A stretch of DNA of 18,727 nt from assembly GCA_963550755.1 (NCBI GenBank), contig CAUVDV010000029.1, forward strand, positions 1 through 18,727, given 5' to 3'. This DNA comes from W11650 sp963550755 (GTDB taxonomy: Bacteria; Bacillota; Clostridia; Lachnospirales; Vallitaleaceae). Shown in pieces: positions 13,814 through 18,727 of this stretch. Position 1 is the first letter of the stretch. Each line of letters starts with the position of its first letter. The notes beneath the pieces are model-generated. The model did no database searches. It saw only the letters and a list, made by a program, of their open reading frames with translations, and had not been told where the DNA came from. The translations under genes and the position numbers were made by a program.

Positions 13814-13859
13814 GACCGGCCAATGTTATCGAACAGATAATAAGGCCGGTCTTTTGTTT
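13814..13859 (+). terminator. Terminator of the flavodoxin gene
   Basis: GACCGGCC (13814-13821) pairs perfectly with GGCCGGTC (13844-13851), 22-nt loop, then TTTTGTTT. The T tail is also the left end of the inverted-repeat element that follows. Confidence 0.85.
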
Positions 13860-14012
13860 ACAGTTCAGGCAAGCGGATATTTATGCTGGGAATGCCAACG
13901 GAGAGCTTGCTCTCCAGAGGCATTCCCAGCATAAATATCCATTTGCTTAACGCCCACACTCACAATTCGCTGTAGGCGAATTGTGAGTGTCTTGCCTGAA
14001 CTGTAAACAAAA
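13852..14012. repeat. 161-bp inverted-repeat element with two nested hairpins
   Basis: The ends are 22-bp perfect inverted repeats (13852-13873 and 13991-14012, ends TTTTGTTTACAG and CTGTAAACAAAA). Inside are two independent perfect hairpins. One has 22-bp arms (13875-13896 with 13919-13940) capped by GGAGAGC/GCTCTCC. The other has 15-bp arms (13956-13970 with 13976-13990). The whole can fold as a cruciform DNA or a three-way-junction RNA. It encodes nothing. Two partial copies occur in the window (14039-14090 and, inverted, 17485-17545). It resembles a MITE or REP-type dispersed element; no target duplication is evident. With the next copy it fills most of the 322-nt gap before ddh. Confidence 0.85.
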
Positions 14013-14038
14013 AAAACAGAATTAGCGGCAAAGGCAGC

Positions 14039-14090
14039 AATTCGCTGTAAGCGAATGGTAAGTGTCTTGCCTGAGAGGTAAACAAAAAAA
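14039..14090. repeat. Partial second copy of the inverted-repeat element (right end)
   Basis: These 52 nt match 13964-14015 at 46 positions with a constant 75-nt offset. They include the AATTCGC hairpin, TCTTGCCTGA and GTAAACAAAAAAA. The left part of the element is absent. Hairpin arms and the end are more diverged than in the full copy. Confidence 0.8.
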
Positions 14091-14096
14091 GATAAT
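14067..14096 (+). promoter_or_regulatory. Candidate ddh promoter using the repeat-element end
   Basis: TTGCCT (14067-14072), 18 nt, GATAAT (14091-14096), 32 nt before the ddh ATG. The -35-like hexamer belongs to the repeat-element end, so the element may have donated part of the promoter. Match to consensus is moderate. Confidence 0.4.
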
Positions 14097-14128
14097 GAAA
14101 GTAAAATTTTAGGGAAAGGAATTTTATT

Positions 14129-15118
14129 ATGACAAAGATAAAAATTGGAATTGTCGGCTATGGCAATTTAGGCAAGAGTGCAGAAATTTGTTTGGCGCAG
14201 CATGAGGATATGGAATTAGAAGGGGTTTTTACCCGGCGCGATCCAGGCAGCATCACGCTCGCTACTCCGGGGGCTAAGGCGTATTCGCTGGAGGCGGCTT
14301 TCACGATGCAGGAAAAAATTGATGTCATGCTTTTGTGCGGTGGCAGTAAGGACGATATTCCGCGGCAGGGCCCGCAGTTTGCCGCCGGTTTTAATACGGT
14401 TGATGGTTATGATACGCACGCTCATATTCCGGAATATTATCAGGCGATGGATCAGGCGGCGCGAAAAAGCAGGAAACTGGCGGTTGTTTCCAGCGGCTGG
14501 GATCCGGGTATGTTTTCGCTGCAAAGGATTTACGCCGAGGCGGTATTGCCGCAGGGAAAAACCTATACTTTTTGGGGGAAGGGCGTCAGTCAGGGGCATT
14601 CGGACGCGATTCGGAGGATTGCCGGGGTAAAAGATGCCAAGCAATACACCATCCCGGTAGAAGAAGCGGTTATGCAAGTAAAAAGCGGAACGATGCCGGA
14701 GCTGACCACCAGAGAGAAGCACCGGCGAGAGTGCTTTGTCGTGGCGGAGGAAGGCGCCGATTTAGAAGCGATTGCCCGGCAGATCAAGACGATGCCGGAT
14801 TATTTTGCCGATTATGATACGACCGTGCATTTTATCAGTCAGGAGGAGCTAAAACAAAAACATAGCGGACTGCCGCATGGTGGCCGGGTAATTCGGATGG
14901 GCCGGACGGGTGCGGCAGCGGAAAATATGCACGCGATTGAATATCAGTTAAAGCTCGACTCCAACCCGGATTTTACGGCCAGTGTCCTGCTGTCTTATGC
15001 CAGAGCGGCCTATCGCCTGAACCAAGAGGGTGTTTGCGGCGCGAAGACGGTCGCTGATATCGCTCCGGCGTATTTGCTAAATAAAACGGCAGAGGAGATT
15101 CGGCGGTATTATATTTAA
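14129..15118 (+). CDS. ddh: meso-Diaminopimelate D-dehydrogenase
   Basis: A 329-residue cytoplasmic, NADPH-dependent enzyme that interconverts tetrahydrodipicolinate plus ammonia and meso-diaminopimelate in a single step. It is the short route to lysine and to the peptidoglycan cross-linking residue. The Rossmann motif GYGNLG is at residues 10-15, the family signature SSGWDPGMFS at 121-130, and WGKGVSQGHSDAIRRI at 149-164, followed by GVKDAKQYTIP. Length matches known Ddh proteins (about 326). AAAGGA precedes the ATG. It stands alone, after the repeat elements and before a decayed T-box whose hairpin may serve as its terminator. No lysine riboswitch is seen upstream. Confidence 0.95.
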   Translation: MTKIKIGIVGYGNLGKSAEICLAQHEDMELEGVFTRRDPGSITLATPGAKAYSLEAAFTMQEKIDVMLLCGGSKDDIPRQGPQFAAGFNTVDGYDTHAHIPEYYQAMDQAARKSRKLAVVSSGWDPGMFSLQRIYAEAVLPQGKTYTFWGKGVSQGHSDAIRRIAGVKDAKQYTIPVEEAVMQVKSGTMPELTTREKHRRECFVVAEEGADLEAIARQIKTMPDYFADYDTTVHFISQEELKQKHSGLPHGGRVIRMGRTGAAAENMHAIEYQLKLDSNPDFTASVLLSYARAAYRLNQEGVCGAKTVADIAPAYLLNKTAEEIRRYYI

Positions 15119-15256
15119 AATTAAAAACTTGACTTTTTGTGCATTCAGCGGCAGCCCGCAGAAAGCAGGTTTCCCGGCAAAAGGCGTTGACATTTAGCTG
15201 ACGGACAAACGCCAAATGCCTGATCGGAAAAAAGTAAGATCAAAGCAAGAGTCCAA

Positions 15257-15333
15257 GCGGCGGAATCCGAAACGAGTCGGCATCCCGAAAGGATAACCGT
15301 CCTTGACAGAAAGTTTTGGTCAGGGGCGGTTTT
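15257..15333 (+). pseudogene. Decayed T-box 3' end (antiterminator region and terminator)
   Basis: Positions 15269-15310 match 17793-17834 of the trpS T-box at 35 of 42 positions without gaps. The invariant T-box bulge TGGCACC reads CGGCATC here (15278-15284), and the two antiterminator helices no longer pair; a new ATCC/GGAT hairpin replaces them. The terminator survives: AACCGTCC (15295-15302) with GGGCGGTT (15324-15331), inner TGAC/GTCA, but with only four T's. No stem I, specifier loop or clear promoter is recognised in 15119-15256. It probably acts now only as a terminator for ddh. The rest of the 309-nt gap (15334-15427) shows only the ribosome site of the next gene. Confidence 0.75.
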
Positions 15334-15427
15334 GCTGTAAGCAGTAAAAAAGAGTAGTTTTTAGGAGCGATTAAAACGTAAAACGGCGGGCGCCGGGAGA
15401 TCGTGATAGAAAGATGAGGAGAACAAA

Positions 15428-17350
15428 GTGAAAAAAATTTGGCGGCAATATGGACGAAGCTTACTTGCGGCAGGGCTGGTGATTGTGACTAATAGTGTTT
15501 TTTATGGTTACAGCCTGCTGCCGGTGCTGGCCCGAAAAGACATTTTTTTGGCGATTGCCGCTACATCGTTAGTGGAACTGCTTTTATTTTACCCGTGGGG
15601 CAGTCCGAAAGTTTGGACACGCCGGCTGCGGGCGGCGCTTTATTTGGCGGCGGCCTTTTTTAAGCTGGCGGAAATGATATTTTTTAAGCAATATGGCAAT
15701 TATGATTTGTTCAGCCGGGTTAGACAGGCTAAATATCTTTCGGATGTGGCCGGTTATATTCTGGGTCAGCTGACGGCGCCGATGATTGTTTTTTTTGCGC
15801 TGTCCCTGCTTTTTCCGCTGATTTTGCTTTGGCCGGAAAAAAACAAAGCGGGCGGAGAGGACGGCAGTCATTCGGCGGCGAACGCGCCGGAGAAAGAGAG
15901 TAAAAATAGCGGCGGCCGGTCGTCAGGCCATAGTAAAATCAGCGGCCGGGGACGGCTGGCGGGGACGCTGCTTTTGTTGGCGGCTTGGCTGGTACTTTGC
16001 CAGCAAGGCGAGTCTTTGCCGAGTATAGAGGTTTATCATGCACTGGGCGGTTCGGCTTACCGGGTAGCGGCCAAAAAAACCGCCGCCGCCGGCAGCATGA
16101 CGGAAACGGAAGTGCAGCGGCTGCTGTTTCGCAATTACCGGCATCAAAACGAGTATACCGGGATCGGAGCGGGCAAAAACTTATTGATTATTCAGGTGGA
16201 AAGTCTGCAAGACAGCTTTATCGGCCGGAGCTACGGCGGAAAAGAAATTACGCCCTATCTTAACCGTTTAATTGACAAATCTTTTTATTTTCAGGATTAT
16301 TTTGAACTGCTTGGCTTTGGCAATTCTTCGGACGCCGAGTATGTTTCCCTGCAAAGCACTTTTTCCGATACGGAGCTGGGAGCGTATGAGGACTACGCCG
16401 GGACAGAAACGATGGGGCTGCCCAAGCTGGCGCAAAGCCAAGGCTACCAGACCCTTTCTATGCACGGCAATACCGGTGCTTTTTATAACCGCCAGCAGGC
16501 GCATGTCCGGGTCGGTTTTGAGCAGGTGTATATGGGGGAAAGCTATGAGCAGGATGAGATCATTGGCATGGGCTTATCCGATGAGTCTTTTTTCCGGCAG
16601 TCGCTGCCGCGGATCGAGGCGGCGGCCCGCTCCGGTCAGTTTATGGCTTTTCTGATTACGCTGACCTGTCACGGCCCGTTTGAGATGCCGGAAAAGGATC
16701 AGGTGTTTGTGGTTGAGCCGGAGCTACAAAATACAACGTTTGCCCGTTATTTAAACGCTGTTTTTTATACCGATCAGGCGATTGGGGAGTTTATGGCCGC
16801 GCTGGAAGAAAAAGGTATTTTGCAAAATACAGTGGTGGCTATTTATGGGGATCATCACGCCTTTGCCAATGTTGATCCGGAAAGCAGTAAGTATTTGGCA
16901 AAATTTTTAGGCAAACCTTTTGACTTTGATGAGATGATGCGGATTCCGCTGATTGTTTATGTGCCGGGCTATGACCAGCCGGTGATGCGGGAAAATATCG
17001 GCAGTCAAATTGATTTTATGCCGACGATGGCCAATCTCATGGGCTGGAACGACCTGGTGGCGCCGATGTTTGGCGTTGATTTGCTGGATCCGGAACTAAG
17101 CCGCGATAATATTGTTTTTCCCCAGACCTATATGCTGCGGGGCAGTTATATTACCGATGCGGAGCTGTTTGAGCGTTCCCGGTTAAAAGGCGGCGCGGCC
17201 GGCCGGTTAATTGATCGGCAGAGCCGCAGCGAACTGCCGGAAAAAAATGCCCGGCCGTATTATGACGAGGCCAACCGCCGGATCGAAACGGCGCAGCAGA
17301 TGTATTTGCAAAATAAGGTGATGGACAGTATTCGGGCATTTAGCCAATAA
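15428..17350 (+). CDS. LTA synthase-like membrane phosphoglycerol transferase
   Basis: A 640-residue membrane enzyme of the LTA synthase/sulfatase superfamily, expected to transfer glycerol phosphate from phosphatidylglycerol to an envelope glycolipid or glycan. Four membrane segments (about residues 9-30, 39-58, 66-86, 109-138) and a fifth (about 180-194) surround a hydrophilic Gly/Ser/Lys linker at 139-178. The extracellular catalytic domain shows metal ligand E258 (VESLQDSFIG), the nucleophile position S300 (GNSSDAEY), R355, H415 (TCHGPFE) and D475-H476 (YGDHHAF). Most members have threonine at the nucleophile. GTG start with GAGGAG at 15416-15421. It stands alone; the substrate could be teichoic acid or another polymer. 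Confidence 0.88.
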   Translation: MKKIWRQYGRSLLAAGLVIVTNSVFYGYSLLPVLARKDIFLAIAATSLVELLLFYPWGSPKVWTRRLRAALYLAAAFFKLAEMIFFKQYGNYDLFSRVRQAKYLSDVAGYILGQLTAPMIVFFALSLLFPLILLWPEKNKAGGEDGSHSAANAPEKESKNSGGRSSGHSKISGRGRLAGTLLLLAAWLVLCQQGESLPSIEVYHALGGSAYRVAAKKTAAAGSMTETEVQRLLFRNYRHQNEYTGIGAGKNLLIIQVESLQDSFIGRSYGGKEITPYLNRLIDKSFYFQDYFELLGFGNSSDAEYVSLQSTFSDTELGAYEDYAGTETMGLPKLAQSQGYQTLSMHGNTGAFYNRQQAHVRVGFEQVYMGESYEQDEIIGMGLSDESFFRQSLPRIEAAARSGQFMAFLITLTCHGPFEMPEKDQVFVVEPELQNTTFARYLNAVFYTDQAIGEFMAALEEKGILQNTVVAIYGDHHAFANVDPESSKYLAKFLGKPFDFDEMMRIPLIVYVPGYDQPVMRENIGSQIDFMPTMANLMGWNDLVAPMFGVDLLDPELSRDNIVFPQTYMLRGSYITDAELFERSRLKGGAAGRLIDRQSRSELPEKNARPYYDEANRRIETAQQMYLQNKVMDSIRAFSQ

Positions 17351-17435
17351 AAGCCGGAAGTTTTTTGGGAAAGTGCGTTTTAATAGGGAAAAGGAAGGAA
17401 AAATGCCGGCGGCTGGCGAGCTGTCAATTTCCTGC
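17351..17435 (+). other. Gap between LTA-type gene and trpS promoter, no clear terminator
   Basis: Eighty-five bases with a T run (17361-17366) and a GC-rich patch (GCCGGCGGCTGGC, 17405-17417). I see no convincing stem-loop followed by a T tract, so the LTA-type transcript may read into the trpS leader and stop at its terminator. Confidence 0.4.
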
Positions 17436-17464
17436 TTGACAAAAAAAGGGAAAAGCATTATAAT
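17436..17464 (+). promoter_or_regulatory. Consensus promoter of trpS
   Basis: TTGACA (17436-17441), exactly 17 nt, TATAAT (17459-17464): both hexamers are perfect. Transcription should start near 17471, giving a leader of about 405 nt. Confidence 0.93.
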
Positions 17465-17484
17465 CAAAAAAATTGAAGAAACTA

Positions 17485-17545
17485 TTACAGCTTAGGCAAG
17501 CTTCATATAATTCGTTGAAATGATACCTAGGTGGGCGTTAAGCAA
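17485..17545 (-). repeat. Degenerate inverted copy of the repeat element in the trpS leader
   Basis: Read against the reverse complement of the element at 13852-14012: TTACAGCTTAGGCAAG (17485-17500) matches its end at 14 of 16, AATTCG (17509-17514) falls in the first hairpin, and GTGGGCGTTAAGCAA (17531-17545) is identical to the complement of 13943-13957. The order is the same and spacing is within 3 nt. The 22-bp hairpin is missing. AGCTGTAA at 17588-17595 may be the remaining far end. Confidence 0.65.
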
Positions 17546-17818
17546 GCAGTTGTTCAGGCTTGATTATCCCCAGAGAGAGCGTCAAGAGCTGTAAATCAAA
17601 CCGAAGATGCGGAGATAAAGGCAAATACTAAGCAAACAGAGAGCCGGCGGCGGTGGAAAGCCGGTAGCGATAGCTTGTCAAATGGACCGCGGAGGGCATG
17701 GTCAAAGAGGGGATCCCTTTAGTATTCCATGACGGAGGACAACCGTTAGCTGGTCAGAAATATGTTGGTATTTCATAAGTGCGGGATATCCCGAAACAAG
17801 GTGGCACCACGGAATGAT

Positions 17819-17858
17819 AACCGTCCTTGACAGATTTTTTTGTCACGGGCGGTTTTTT
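17819..17858 (+). terminator. T-box regulated terminator of trpS
   Basis: AACCGTCC (17819-17826) pairs with GGGCGGTT (17847-17854), inner TGACA/TGTCA, ending in TTTTTT. It shares CCGTCCTT with the antiterminator, so the two structures exclude each other. Confidence 0.92.
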
Positions 17859-17875
17859 ATAAGGAGGAAAAAGTT

Positions 17876-18727
17876 ATGGAAATGCAAGAGAAAAAATCAG
17901 TGATATACAGCGGGATTCAGCCGACCGGGGTGATTACGATCGGCAATTATTTCGGGGCGGTTAAAAACTGGCTGGAACTGAACAAAAGCCACGCCGATTA
18001 TGTAACTTATTGCAGCATTGTGGATTTGCACAGCATTACCGTGCGTCAGGAACCGAAGGCGCTGCGGGAAAATACCAGAAAGCTGCTGGCCTTTTATATT
18101 GCGGCCGGGCTTGATCCGCAGGAAAATATTTTATACTTACAGTCCTCGGTTCGTCAGCATGCGGAACTGGCTTGGATTTTAAACTGCTTTACCTATATGG
18201 GCGAGCTGAGCCGGATGACCCAGTTTAAGGATAAGTCGCAGCGGCACGGCGAGAACATTAACGCTGGTTTATTTACCTATCCGGTGCTGATGGCGGCCGA
18301 TATTTTGCTGTATCAAACCGATCTGGTGCCGATTGGCGATGACCAGAAGCAGCATTTGGAACTGGCGCGGGATATCGCCATTCGCTTAAATAACGAGTAT
18401 CAGGGGCTGTTTAAGGTGCCGGAGGGCTATTACGGCAAGGTTGGCGCGCGGATTAAGAGCTTGCAGGAGCCGGAGAAAAAAATGAGCAAGTCCGATGATA
18501 ATGCCAATGGCTATATCAGTGTTTTGGATGACCCGGCTGAGATCCGGAACAAAATCAAAAGAGCAGTTACCGATTCGCGGGCGGAAATCAATTACAGTGA
18601 TGATCAGCCGGGGGTTAAAAACCTGCTGGATATTTATATGTGCGCTACCGGCGAGAGCAAGGAAGAGTGTTTGACTAAGTTTGCCGGTCAGGGCTACGGT
18701 TATTTAAAGGAAGAAACGGCGAATGCC
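17876..18727 (+). CDS. trpS: Tryptophanyl-tRNA synthetase (3' end cut by window)
   Basis: Class I aminoacyl-tRNA synthetase that charges tRNA-Trp; 284 codons are present and the typical protein is about 330, so roughly 45 residues lie outside. The N-terminal SGIQPTGVITIGNYFGA holds the HIGH-equivalent TIGN (residues 21-24), DLHSITV follows, the tryptophan and dimer-interface region includes GELSRMTQFKDKS, and KMSKS is at 202-206. AAGGAGG at 17861-17867 lies 8 nt before the ATG, just after the leader terminator. Expression is governed by the upstream T-box. Confidence 0.97.
   Translation, partial: MEMQEKKSVIYSGIQPTGVITIGNYFGAVKNWLELNKSHADYVTYCSIVDLHSITVRQEPKALRENTRKLLAFYIAAGLDPQENILYLQSSVRQHAELAWILNCFTYMGELSRMTQFKDKSQRHGENINAGLFTYPVLMAADILLYQTDLVPIGDDQKQHLELARDIAIRLNNEYQGLFKVPEGYYGKVGARIKSLQEPEKKMSKSDDNANGYISVLDDPAEIRNKIKRAVTDSRAEINYSDDQPGVKNLLDIYMCATGESKEECLTKFAGQGYGYLKEETANA

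Larger units (their letters stand above)
17472..17858 (+). promoter_or_regulatory. tRNA-Trp T-box leader
   Basis: T-box riboswitch that senses uncharged tRNA-Trp and controls trpS. Visible parts, in order: an AGAGA (GA-motif) at 17572-17576; a distal stem I hairpin with GGTGGAAAGCC (17652-17662); a specifier loop with TGG, the Trp codon, at 17683-17685 followed by A; stem III GAAATA/TATTTC (17757-17774); and antiterminator AAGG-[TGGCACC]-ACGG (17798-17812) pairing with CCGT-CCTT (17821-17828). The variable base of the T-box bulge is C, matching the G discriminator of tRNA-Trp. Uncharged tRNA stabilises the antiterminator and trpS is transcribed. Confidence 0.93.

Noticed and set aside
15119..15333. 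Metabolite riboswitch (lysine, c-di-GMP or SAM type) before the LTA-like gene
   Set aside because: I could not place the conserved cores of these classes. The 3' part is explained by similarity to the trpS T-box.

Overview
The window looks like chromosome from a motile, Gram-positive, low-to-mid GC anaerobe of the Clostridia, probably Lachnospiraceae-like. This rests on strong Shine-Dalgarno sites, frequent GTG starts, U-tailed hairpin terminators, a tRNA-Trp T-box, sigma-D (sigma-28) type promoters before flagellar genes, a meso-diaminopimelate dehydrogenase and an LTA-synthase-like membrane enzyme. All intact genes are on the + strand.

Layout. (1) 77-4747: two closely related dCache chemoreceptors flank a monocistronic zinc-free ribosomal protein L31 gene that has its own promoter, leader hairpin and terminator. 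A small nitroreductase follows the second receptor. (2) 5317-5748: a wrecked YefM/YoeB-type toxin-antitoxin module. Its promoter and operator are intact, the antitoxin carries a 1-nt frameshift, the toxin has an internal deletion, and a large bidirectional hairpin closes the locus. (3) 5774-10797: a flagellar cluster comprising a 938-residue protein with a FliK-like C-terminus, flagellin and a divergent FliS-like chaperone. Sigma-28 type promoters precede the first two. (4) 10805-13086: a short structured fragment that may be a group II intron remnant, then a two-gene unit of a sugar-1-phosphate nucleotidyltransferase and a NahK-like sugar kinase. (5) 13095-14128: a degenerate 69-bp tandem repeat, a small flavodoxin, and a compact inverted-repeat element with nested hairpins. 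(6) 14129-17350: meso-DAP dehydrogenase, a decayed T-box 3' end, and the LTA-synthase-like enzyme. (7) 17436-18727: a consensus promoter, a complete tRNA-Trp T-box leader and the first 284 codons of trpS, cut by the window edge.

The receptors and the flagellar cluster share the chemotaxis/motility role. The kinase and nucleotidyltransferase probably form a two-step salvage of a free sugar to an NDP-sugar. Ddh and the LTA-type enzyme both serve the cell envelope.

The least ordinary signals lie between genes. A 161-bp inverted-repeat element has two further partial copies, one lying inside the trpS T-box leader. A second, broken T-box tail precedes a non-synthetase gene and is 35/42 identical to the trpS one. 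There is also the fossil toxin-antitoxin module. I did not find a wholly new multi-gene system.
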